Shown here: in pieces, positions 1 to 7,598 of the stretch
Numbering within the stretch: the stretch's first letter is position 1
Layout: every line of letters starts with the position of its first letter
From: a virus
IMG/VR virus record: IMGVR_UViG_3300037141_000242
Location: 1-31,045 of that record
Length of the DNA: 31,045 bases
Strand: one strand, 5' to 3'
The notes under the pieces: generated by a model
What the model saw: only the letters and a program-made list of their open reading frames with translations
The model's database searches: none
Told to the model about the DNA's origin: nothing
Position numbers and translations under genes: made by a program

Positions 1-3000
1 GTGTCTAACCTTGATCCATAATTACCTACAGTAGATCCAGAAAGATTTACTATTGGGTTTCCAAATATATAGATTGGTGCAGGAGTAACATTATTATCAG
101 AGAAGCTTGATTGTAATGTTGCAGTTGTTAAAGGTAAAGAAGTCCCAGTTTGATTTACTTGGAACGTATAAGTATTGTTATATCTTTCAATAAAGAAATT
201 ACCTTGTGAAATAGCTCTTGTCTCAAGTAATATTTTTGCGCTACCTCTTGTTGTTCCATTTGTATGTCTCAATTCAATTTCAGAACTACCCACAGCACCT
301 CCTGCTAAGTTACCAAGAATAAACATATGTTGGTTCACAGCATCAAATTGGAAAAGAGCTGTACTTGCCAATTGATTAGGATCAGCATAATAAGGAATAT
401 TTTGGGCAATTCCCAAAGCATTTTGCCCCACCAATGTTGTAGCTACAGGAGGAAGTGTTGTCACCACAGATGCTTGCGCAGCTAGTGTTGTATTAAAAGC
501 ACCTGTTGTAGTTAAATTACCTGCAAGAGTAATTGTAAATATACCATTATTAATTCCAGTACCTCCGTAAGTTGGAGAAATGATAGTGGCTTGCCAAATA
601 CCTGTTCCGATTGTTCCTAATGTGGTAATAGACGCTTGGCCTACATATGTTGCAGCAATATCAACAATAACAGCTCCTGTCGCAGGACTTGTGGTAATTC
701 TATTTGTAGTTCCACTTACAGAACTAACACCTGTAACTAAAGCACTAATTTGCGCTTGGAGTTTTTCTGTACCTTGTAATATTGAATCGGTTGCTAATAC
801 AACCGAATTAGGGCCAGCAACAAAGCCTATTAAGATTGCACCAATAGCTCTTGTATTTGTGAAATACAAATTACTTCCTTCAGAAAGATTAGTTGTAGAA
901 ACACTTGCAGTAAGTGCGCCTGTTGCTGTTGCTCCAATAACTCGTGTTGATCCGTCAGACAAATTAGAAATGGTTATAACACCACTGTTACTAATAGCAA
1001 TGCGATCAAAATTATTTGTACGAATAGAAAATGCAAAATTATCTGTAAGCCCTATAAATTCATCACCACCAAAAGCATTTCCATCAATTTTAATAAAAGA
1101 CGAAACGGGAATACCATTAATATTAACAATATTACTAATACTATTTGTACCCATATTAAGAGTACCAGTCATGGTTTTAGAACCGTCTAACATTAAGAAC
1201 TGGTGGTGTCCAGCATCCCCTGCGTTCAAGTTTAATAAACTCAAGTGATCCGCAGAAGCATTTACACCAGAAGATTTGAACCCTACTACAGGTCGTTCAT
1301 CAATCACCTGTACAATGTTAGCAAATCCTTGTTGTACAATAATTCCAGCTATAAGAGTTACAGATCCCCTGAAATAAGAAGGTATAGAAGAAATATTACC
1401 TTGTTGTGCTGCTAATAAACTACTATATTGGGTTTGCCCATATACAAAATAATATTTTTCATTTACAGCATCACCGATTACATAAACTGAATGCTTTGTA
1501 TAATAACCAGCTGTTAAAGGAGTTAACGTACCAGAGACATCATACTGTGTATTGTCCACAGCTGTTTGCCCCGCCAAGTAACCTGAGCCTTGCCCATATA
1601 TTGTTGTAAATGTTATTCCTGTACCACCAGATGGGGAAAATATATTTTCTCCATAATAATATTGTCCTCCACCCACATCTAAATGTAGTGGAGTGACATT
1701 TTCAGTAACAGAACTTCCAAAAACATATATTGGGCCAACCGCGTCTTTTAAAACGTTAACAATTAAGTTAGAAGTATGATTCGCAACTTGAGGAGTATTA
1801 GAAATATATTCTATTGTAGTTCCATTTGTAACTACTCTTCCTAAAATAATATTAAAAACGCCATTAGGCCTAGAAGAACTTGTAGATAAGATCGTGCTAT
1901 TATTGAAATAAAGATATACATCTAGATTAGTTCCCAGAGTAATCGAAATATTACCCCAATCAAATCTTTGGATAACATCATTGTCAGGGAATTGTGAAAA
2001 GTATCCAAAACCAGATGCTATATTAACAGTAAATCCCCCACCATTAGTTAATGCTCCACCGTTTTCTACACCCATAGTGGAACCTTCAGTAATCAAAGTT
2101 GAGACATCGGTCGATGTCCCATTTGGATAAAAAATATTGATTCTATTAGTTAAACTAATATCAAAGTTATCAGTATCTAACAGAATTACCCCCACAGTAA
2201 CAGAAAGTAGTTGGAGTTTTGTATCATCCAGAGTACCTTGTATAGAACCAGTTGCGGTTGGATGTTCTATAGAGAGATCATAAGTAGTATTTGCATTTGT
2301 TATTATACTATCAATATTAATATTTGAAGGTGCTCCAACATTTGCAACACGTATACCATAATTCCAATCACTAATTCCAATACCGTTTGTAGAAAAATCG
2401 GCTCCATTTTCTAAGTAAATGGCAGTACCCGCACCCGTTTCACCGACATAATCGTTTACATAGGTTACAGCATTAGCTTTCGGACCAAAAATATATAAAC
2501 CATAAGTAGGTGATGCGGTAGGGAACAAATAGAAATTTTCTAATTCTACATAGTTTTGGAACGCTGATGCCCCATCAATTAAAACACCTGTAGTAAATAT
2601 ACCATCCACTTCACCATATTCAACATAAAATTGTGAATCTTGTGTATCGGCAGTTATCCACATACCAATATCACAATTCACAATGGCTGTTTTGTGCGTA
2701 ACTGCATAATTCCCCACATCTAACACACGAATACCTGCAAAGCCTGTGCCTGCATTTTGTATTGTTAGAAATTCAATACCTGTCAAATTACCCATCACAA
2801 AAACGTGGTGATTGGCGGCATCTGGTTGTACGAATGTCTGTTCAATTTCAGAACCATGTATTGTTGTTCCGACAGGAAGTGTCAATTGTGGTTCTGTATA
2901 AGTTCCGGGGCCAACTTCAATTAGCCAAGTATTTGTTGGACTTGGGGAAATAATGGCAGCAATAGCTGACGCAATACTAGAATATTCTCCTAGCCCAGGG

Positions 3001-3878
3001 GATTTCTTAACATATAAAACATTATGTGTTTTATATTGTACGTTTGTTTCTACTACACCAAGATCATGATCTACTTCATCAATGGCATCTTGTACATTTG
3101 TCGCAAGTAATCCTGATACAATATTATTGTAAGTAACATTTATCGCGGCATCATTATGTGTAATTTCAGTTTGTAATTGTTGTAAAGCACTTTGTACATC
3201 AGGTCCAGTGATACTTGCAAACGGTGTTATTGTTACATTTGCAGCAACTACTGTTTGATACTCAATATTTCCTGATCCAGAATTATAAGTTAATACTTTA
3301 AAATTAGCAATACCTGTGTTATCCACAAGTACTCCTTGAATTTTGGCAACGGTGGGATTAGGATAGGTACCAGATAAATCTCCTCCTGCTGTTCCTGTCG
3401 GAGTAGAAGATACTGAAACATATTCTAAATGCCCAGATACTGAATTGAATACTAAAGCTTTATTATTACCAATGGCGGAGGCATCAACAGGAGTACCTTG
3501 TATTAAATCGGCATTCCAGATTGCAGTACTATTATTAATGGTAATCTCTAATACTTCGTTTCCTCCCGGATTTAATTTAACTAAAGCTCCAGTAGAATCA
3601 ATGGATAATTTATCCATAAGAAAACCTGATGTAGTATCAGTTGCGCTTACTTTAACTTTAATATCTGTGGTAACGCCTGCGAACACTTCTTTTATCCACA
3701 TGGAACCATCCCAGTAGTAAAAAGCAGATTCAGAAGTGATGAATACTTCTATGCCAGGTGTTTTAAACACAATTTCGGCATCCGCATCAGCTAGGGTAGC
3801 AAATTCGTTAAACGGACCTTGAGGAAGAATGAAAGGAACTTTTTGGCTTTCTTCGTTTGTAGGCGTCGGTGCAGGCAT
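1..3878 (-). CDS. Long tail fibre / receptor-binding protein with beta-helix segment (C-terminus beyond window)
   Basis: The frame is open from an ATG at 3878 to the left window edge (about 1292 codons) without a stop, so the C-terminus is missing. The protein begins MPAPTPTNEE. Residues about 160-180 contain SGTYPNPTVAKIQGV, a linker type common in phage tail fibres. Residues about 289-350 (EYSSIASAIAAI, then EVGPGTY and GTTIHGSEIEQT) look like the start of a pectate-lyase-type right-handed beta-helix. The rest is rich in Gly, Ser, Thr and Asn, with later fibre-like repeats such as LYFTNTRAIGAI. The inferred role is host binding at the distal tail, possibly with polysaccharide contact or cleavage; no catalytic site is visible. 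It is the last gene of the leftmost minus-strand run. No Shine-Dalgarno sequence precedes it; instead a long hairpin lies three bases upstream of the start codon. Confidence 0.8.
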   Translation of the reverse strand, partial: MPAPTPTNEESQKVPFILPQGPFNEFATLADADAEIVFKTPGIEVFITSESAFYYWDGSMWIKEVFAGVTTDIKVKVSATDTTSGFLMDKLSIDSTGALVKLNPGGNEVLEITINNSTAIWNADLIQGTPVDASAIGNNKALVFNSVSGHLEYVSVSSTPTGTAGGDLSGTYPNPTVAKIQGVLVDNTGIANFKVLTYNSGSGNIEYQTVVAANVTITPFASITGPDVQSALQQLQTEITHNDAAINVTYNNIVSGLLATNVQDAIDEVDHDLGVVETNVQYKTHNVLYVKKSPGLGEYSSIASAIAAIISPSPTNTWLIEVGPGTYTEPQLTLPVGTTIHGSEIEQTFVQPDAANHHVFVMGNLTGIEFLTIQNAGTGFAGIRVLDVGNYAVTHKTAIVNCDIGMWITADTQDSQFYVEYGEVDGIFTTGVLIDGASAFQNYVELENFYLFPTASPTYGLYIFGPKANAVTYVNDYVGETGAGTAIYLENGADFSTNGIGISDWNYGIRVANVGAPSNINIDSIITNANTTYDLSIEHPTATGSIQGTLDDTKLQLLSVTVGVILLDTDNFDISLTNRINIFYPNGTSTDVSTLITEGSTMGVENGGALTNGGGFTVNIASGFGYFSQFPDNDVIQRFDWGNISITLGTNLDVYLYFNNSTILSTSSSRPNGVFNIILGRVVTNGTTIEYISNTPQVANHTSNLIVNVLKDAVGPIYVFGSSVTENVTPLHLDVGGGQYYYGENIFSPSGGTGITFTTIYGQGSGYLAGQTAVDNTQYDVSGTLTPLTAGYYTKHSVYVIGDAVNEKYYFVYGQTQYSSLLAAQQGNISSIPSYFRGSVTLIAGIIVQQGFANIVQVIDERPVVGFKSSGVNASADHLSLLNLNAGDAGHHQFLMLDGSKTMTGTLNMGTNSISNIVNINGIPVSSFIKIDGNAFGGDEFIGLTDNFAFSIRTNNFDRIAISNSGVITISNLSDGSTRVIGATATGALTASVSTTNLSEGSNLYFTNTRAIGAILIGFVAGPNSVVLATDSILQGTEKLQAQISALVTGVSSVSGTTNRITTSPATGAVIVDIAATYVGQASITTLGTIGTGIWQATIISPTYGGTGINNGIFTITLAGNLTTTGAFNTTLAAQASVVTTLPPVATTLVGQNALGIAQNIPYYADPNQLASTALFQFDAVNQHMFILGNLAGGAVGSSEIELRHTNGTTRGSAKILLETRAISQGNFFIERYNNTYTFQVNQTGTSLPLTTATLQSSFSDNNVTPAPIYIFGNPIVNLSGSTVGNYGSRLD

Positions 3879-3880
3879 TT

Positions 3881-3917
3881 AAACTCTTTGTTAATAAATA
3901 TCCTTATTAAAGAGTTT
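3881..3917 (-). promoter_or_regulatory. Hairpin directly upstream of the tail fibre start codon
   Basis: On the minus strand AAACTCTTT (3917-3909) can pair with AAAGAGTTT (3889-3881), and an inner AATAA can pair with TTATT. The loop contains AAGGAT. It fills the gap between the stop of the 186-residue gene and the fibre ATG. No T-tract follows, so it is not a classical terminator; control of fibre translation or mRNA processing is an inference. Confidence 0.4.
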
Positions 3918-3918
3918 C

Positions 3919-4479
3919 TTAAAGTGCTTTAAAAACTAATTTCTGAACGCCGGATATTCTAGGATATAGGTAATTACGCAGTAATTCCTTCGGTTGGTTA
4001 ATTAATGTGTAGTGCTCTAATAACTGTGGAGGGTAAATAATTTTCTTCTTTGGACCTTCAACGGGAGTGGGTGTCGGTTGTCCTTTTGCCAATGCAGCTT
4101 TCGTTTCTGCTAAGCTTGGAACATATTTTTGATTTAACTGTTCTGGTCTTGGCGTAGGATCTCCCAAAGCTGGTTTTACTTCGGGTTTTTCGGTTTCTTC
4201 ACTAGGTTGCGTCTTTGCCAGTTCCCCTCTTTTATCCTGTATTACTTCGCCTAATAACGCAAATTTATAATGTAGGTTTAATCCCCATATACGATCTTGT
4301 GTAGCTTCTAAAACATAAATGAGAGGGGAAACGTCATGCACACCTTCGGGAGAACGATATTTGAATTGTAATATCATACCGGGAATAATCTGATTAGCAT
4401 TTACAGGCTTGAAATCAAAAAAACTTCTTAAGTTGTAAATGTTTACTTTAGCGGGATAGCTCCTTTGCGGCTGCATCAT
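3919..4479 (-). CDS. Conserved phage protein of unknown function (186 aa)
   Basis: I cannot name this protein. The N-terminal half is compact and carries IIPGMILQFKYRSPE, then PLIYVLEATQDRIWGLNLHY. As far as I recall, this pattern (PGM.xFxY ... PLIxVL ... GLNLHY) recurs in uncharacterised proteins of large T4-like phages. The middle (about residues 88-145) is low-complexity, rich in Pro, Glu, Lys and Thr, and probably disordered. The C-terminus is basic and hydrophobic. Its start overlaps the end of the PrsW-like gene by 32 bases, so the two are probably translated together. It lies between that protease and the long tail fibre. A virion role is possible but not shown by the sequence. Confidence 0.75.
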   Translation of the reverse strand: MMQPQRSYPAKVNIYNLRSFFDFKPVNANQIIPGMILQFKYRSPEGVHDVSPLIYVLEATQDRIWGLNLHYKFALLGEVIQDKRGELAKTQPSEETEKPEVKPALGDPTPRPEQLNQKYVPSLAETKAALAKGQPTPTPVEGPKKKIIYPPQLLEHYTLINQPKELLRNYLYPRISGVQKLVFKAL

Positions 4480-5209
4480 GCGTAGCTTTAATCTCTTTAC
4501 TTTCTCTAATCAATTCTTTTATCATAAAGAATGATATGATCAATCCTCCAACAATAAACATATACATCATGAATTCTGCATAGAAATTAAGGTCTAGAGA
4601 AAGATTATAATCATAAATGCCATGTAAGATTGCTGCAACAAAAATACCAAATCCAACAAAAAGAGATTTGGCAACTCTAATATAATCTTTAGAATGTCCT
4701 TCAAAGAATGAAAGTTTTAAACTCTTTGATTTAGCAATGTAATAACCCATAATGATGCCACAAATTAAATGTAATACAATGGCTGTTATAGCTCTTGCAA
4801 ATACAACGTTTGATCCATAGAAGATTAAATAATGTACATTTTCAATGATGGCAAAGCCCGCAGAGCACAACATAACATAATACATTGTTGCTATTGGTAA
4901 ATCTTCATGGGCAGATTTTCTTTGCGATGTTGTCCACTTATAAGTAACAAATTTCGTTAACTCTTCGGGAATACCCACTTGGAATATACAGAAGAATAAT
5001 ATGCCACTATTCATTTCTCTCATATTAGGAAAGACGTAATGAAGTATTGTTATCAGTGTAGTTGACATCAATCCAATAACAAAGTATCGTTTCGCTCTTC
5101 GCGGAACAATATAATCTTTTGGTACAAATGAATGAACCAAATACATATAAATGAAGACAGGCAGGATGGCCAATAAAAATGGCAAAATATTATTGTTAAA
5201 CATTGGCAA
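4448..5209 (-). CDS. PrsW-like intramembrane metalloprotease
   Basis: This is a 253-residue protein with about seven hydrophobic segments. All four sequence signatures of the PrsW family are present: EELTK (E82, E83, K86), GFAIIENVHYL (E123, N124), a segment with R139 and H147 followed by GIIMGYYIA, and HGIYDY (H196, D200). In the family these Glu and His residues form the membrane-embedded metal site; bacterial PrsW cleaves anti-sigma factors, and the wider superfamily includes CAAX proteases and Abi proteins. In a phage it could process a viral or host membrane protein, or act in superinfection exclusion or anti-defence. These are inferences. It lies between a small virion-type gene and the unknown 186-residue gene, with which it overlaps. 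Family membership is well supported; the target is unknown. Confidence 0.85.
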   Translation of the reverse strand: MPMFNNNILPFLLAILPVFIYMYLVHSFVPKDYIVPRRAKRYFVIGLMSTTLITILHYVFPNMREMNSGILFFCIFQVGIPEELTKFVTYKWTTSQRKSAHEDLPIATMYYVMLCSAGFAIIENVHYLIFYGSNVVFARAITAIVLHLICGIIMGYYIAKSKSLKLSFFEGHSKDYIRVAKSLFVGFGIFVAAILHGIYDYNLSLDLNFYAEFMMYMFIVGGLIISFFMIKELIRESKEIKATHDAAAKELSR

Positions 5210-5215
5210 GGAGTA

Positions 5216-5455
5216 TTAAGAATAGATTAAAATGGCACGATTAGCTGCAATATTTATAGCTTTAGAATTTCCATTAGCCCAAGTAACTGTAGTTAAACCT
5301 CCAACTACAACCGTTTTAGAAATACTCCAAACAGCGTCTGTTGATAAAGACCCTGGAGCTGCATAGCATGTATATGTGGTTCCAGCCGCGGAATCTATAA
5401 TTGATGCATTGAATGCAAAATCATGTTGTGAAGGTAATCCTGAAGGTGTGTTCAT
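5216..5455 (-). CDS. Small virion-type protein (79 aa)
   Basis: A compact beta-rich protein with the pattern TTYTCYAAPGS...AVWSISKTVVVGGLTTVTWANGN and a C-terminal NRAILIYS. Short proteins of this shape (YxGxAxPGT ... WxIxK ... TxxWAxG ... xxNRAxLxYS) are frequent next to tail and head genes in phages and are usually annotated as structural or hypothetical. I assign no precise role. It is the first gene after the terminator that closes the ribonucleotide reductase unit, and it lies six bases upstream of the PrsW-like gene, so it probably opens the leftmost transcription unit. No Shine-Dalgarno sequence is visible. Confidence 0.7.
   Translation of the reverse strand: MNTPSGLPSQHDFAFNASIIDSAAGTTYTCYAAPGSLSTDAVWSISKTVVVGGLTTVTWANGNSKAINIAANRAILIYS
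5251..5258 (-). promoter_or_regulatory. Candidate T4-type late promoter element
   Basis: The minus strand reads TATAAATA here, an exact match to the T4 late -10 element, about 41 bases upstream of the PrsW-like start. It lies inside the 79-residue gene, and the genome is AT-rich, so chance is a real alternative. It is not known whether this phage uses T4-type late promoters. Confidence 0.2.
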
Positions 5456-5478
5456 TGCTGATCTTTTTATTAAATATC

Positions 5479-5503
5479 AAAAAAGCCTGGCAAAACGCCA
5501 AGC
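5479..5503 (-). terminator. Rho-independent terminator after nrdJ
   Basis: On the minus strand GCTTGGC and GCCAGGC form a seven-pair stem (one G-U) with loop GTTTT, followed at once by TTTTTT. It lies 22 bases past the nrdJ stop codon and before the next gene. It marks the end of the DNA metabolism unit. Confidence 0.85.
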
Positions 5504-5525
5504 TCCATTGATTTTATTGTGTTTC

Positions 5526-7430
5526 TTAAACTGTTGTGATTTCACAAGCTCCTCCAGAACAGGCAGCTTCAGCTGATAAATCGGTTGAATCGTCTGTTTC
5601 TATAACTTTGCTAAAGTCAATATGTTTTAGTTTAGCATATAGTTTCTCAAATTTTTCTTCTGTGATTGATTCGAACGGTGCTTGTACATAAGTGTGATCA
5701 GCGTGTGGTAAAAACGATAATGCTGTATAATCATTCTTATGTTCCCAACACCAATTACCTACTTCTTCCCATTCATTACTCTTTATTGTGATGGTAGCAG
5801 ATACGTTATTTTTATTTCTGCCACCCCTGTGTCCTGGTTTAATCCAATCTTTATGGAACCTTTGTACTCTTTGCAATAGCTCCATAGCTGTTTCTGTACG
5901 AAGAATTGATCCTGGTACTGATCTCTGAGGAATTGATATAACCGCTTGAATATGTGGTTTGAAATAATCGTCTTCTAACAATTCTGGTGCATGAATAGAG
6001 AGATAAGTATATAGGGCTTCATTCTTTCCTACACGCATTCTTCTGATGTAAAACTCATCGTGCCATGCGTGGATACCTGAAGATGTGCCCAATACGCATG
6101 AAGCTGTTCCTTCCGGTTTAATAACCGTTGTTCTTGCAGCTTTGTTAATTCCAATAATCTTAGCTACTCTTTCATTTTCTGCCTTTACAATATCAGCAGC
6201 TTCTTTCAAATTCAGCCCTAATACAGCTTTAGAAGCAATACCTGTCATGGATACACCAATTAAAGCCTCTTTTTCAGTTGTGCGTTTCCAAGATTCTCTC
6301 AAGTAATGAAAATCTGTATAACTTGCTTGTAATGTCCCAATAAACGCTGCAGCTTTAACTCTTTCATTCAAATCATCTTGTGATTCAACATCAGAAGCAT
6401 TAATTGTAGTTAGGTTACAGAATTGGTTTGATCGTAAACTTACCTCTGCACAAGGGTTTAAACCCCAATTTTCATCATTAGTAAAATAGAATCCCGGTTC
6501 TCCCGATCCTGATAATTCAATCTTCTTCCATAAAGCTTTAAATTCTTCTTCAGAAACTCTATCTCTTAATATTGTAGCAGAGTTGTTTGATCTTCCTCTC
6601 TGTTCGTTTAATTCCCACCAGTTTCCAAATTTGCAAGATAACATATCTTCATCATCGAAACTGAATAAAGCAATCATAGCTGCTCTACGAATTCCCCCGG
6701 CCAATACCGCATTTGCTTCATAGCAAAGAATATCATGGCATTCTAAAGGAGTTAACCTTTCACCATTATTCTTATTCTCTAGGATTTGCTCAATTTTAAA
6801 TAAACATTCCTTTAATGGGCCGGCTCCAGGTGCTTTCCCTCCAGAAGTGATTAATTTTGCGCCTTTAGGTCTAATATCAGAAAAATCAAATATAGGTTTA
6901 GAACTAAGACCAAAGTAAGATTTCATCAAAGCTTTAACAGCATCTGCCCAACCTTCAATTGAATCGTTTACTAAGAATCTACGTGTTTTATATGACTTGC
7001 AAATAACAGGAAGTTTTTCTACATGATCAAATTGAACACTATAACCTACTCCTGTGCCAGATAGCAGAAGAAACATTACTTCTGAGAACGCTCTGTAATC
7101 ATCAATATGTAAAAAAGAACAATTGAATAATCTAACTGGATTAATTTCTACTGGTTTCCCTGCGAATTGCATAGAGCGCATGGAAGGTAATACTTGTTTA
7201 TTGTAAACGAATTTGTAAGCGTCTCTGATTTCTCCTTCTAATTTTGGAAATTTCTTAATGTGCATAGTCATATTGCGAGTAACAATCTCATCCCATACTT
7301 CTCTTCTCTCCAGGTGAGGAAGGTATTTCGCATATTTTGAAAATACTGTAATTGAAGATAAAATTTCTTTACTGGAATCTAATATTTTGGGGGAAGAAAT
7401 AGTCCCGACGCTATGTTTGGCATCACTCAT
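5526..7430 (-). CDS. nrdJ: Adenosylcobalamin-dependent (class II) ribonucleoside-triphosphate reductase
   Basis: This enzyme reduces ribonucleoside triphosphates to deoxy forms using a B12-derived radical, supplying dNTPs for phage DNA synthesis without oxygen or a separate radical subunit. It resembles the monomeric RTPR of Lactobacillus leichmannii. Key residues can be read: the redox pair C104 (FNCSF) and C338 (QFCNL), the thiyl-radical C327 within NPCAE with N325 and E329, and a C-terminal re-reducing pair in CSGGAC near the end. The C327-C338 spacing of eleven equals that of C408-C419 in the Lactobacillus enzyme. PEGTASCVLGTSSGIH near residue 440 is also typical. At 634 residues it is about 100 shorter than that enzyme, so some insert or regulatory part is reduced. 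It follows the helicase after a 168-base gap with two hairpins and ends at a terminator. Confidence 0.95.
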   Translation of the reverse strand: MSDAKHSVGTISSPKILDSSKEILSSITVFSKYAKYLPHLERREVWDEIVTRNMTMHIKKFPKLEGEIRDAYKFVYNKQVLPSMRSMQFAGKPVEINPVRLFNCSFLHIDDYRAFSEVMFLLLSGTGVGYSVQFDHVEKLPVICKSYKTRRFLVNDSIEGWADAVKALMKSYFGLSSKPIFDFSDIRPKGAKLITSGGKAPGAGPLKECLFKIEQILENKNNGERLTPLECHDILCYEANAVLAGGIRRAAMIALFSFDDEDMLSCKFGNWWELNEQRGRSNNSATILRDRVSEEEFKALWKKIELSGSGEPGFYFTNDENWGLNPCAEVSLRSNQFCNLTTINASDVESQDDLNERVKAAAFIGTLQASYTDFHYLRESWKRTTEKEALIGVSMTGIASKAVLGLNLKEAADIVKAENERVAKIIGINKAARTTVIKPEGTASCVLGTSSGIHAWHDEFYIRRMRVGKNEALYTYLSIHAPELLEDDYFKPHIQAVISIPQRSVPGSILRTETAMELLQRVQRFHKDWIKPGHRGGRNKNNVSATITIKSNEWEEVGNWCWEHKNDYTALSFLPHADHTYVQAPFESITEEKFEKLYAKLKHIDFSKVIETDDSTDLSAEAACSGGACEITTV

Positions 7431-7462
7431 TGTTCATTCTTATATTAATTGTTATAGATGTA

Positions 7463-7484
7463 GAAACCCCTTGATTGGGGTTTC
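7463..7484 (-). promoter_or_regulatory. Perfect GC-rich hairpin in the nrdJ leader
   Basis: GAAACCCC and GGGGTTTC form an eight-pair perfect stem around a six-base loop, about 33 bases upstream of the nrdJ ATG. No T-tract follows in the direction of transcription. It could stabilise a processed nrdJ mRNA or be a weak terminator. It does not resemble a cobalamin riboswitch, which would be far larger. Confidence 0.45.
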
Positions 7485-7571
7485 AGCGTAGCTTACTTGC
7501 TTCGTAAAATTAAATAATAGATTTACAAGAAAAACTCTTGATGTTCTGAAACTTTTTAGAAACTTTCTTTG

Positions 7572-7592
7572 TCAGAAAATTTATTTTTCTGA
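7572..7592 (-). terminator. AT-rich hairpin just past the helicase stop codon
   Basis: TCAGAAAA and TTTTCTGA form an eight-pair perfect stem with a five-base loop, six bases past the helicase TAA. Only ACAAAG follows, so it lacks a strong T-tract. It may be a weak terminator or an mRNA 3'-end protecting structure. Confidence 0.4.
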
Positions 7593-7598
7593 TACAAT

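Noticed and set aside
580-1248. Plus-strand 222-residue open frame
   Set aside because: It lies opposite the long tail fibre frame, has a composition expected from reading Thr/Val-rich fibre codons backwards, and shows no protein motif.
7463-7484. Cobalamin riboswitch before nrdJ
   Set aside because: The gap is only 168 bases and shows simple hairpins; no B12-box-like element was recognised.
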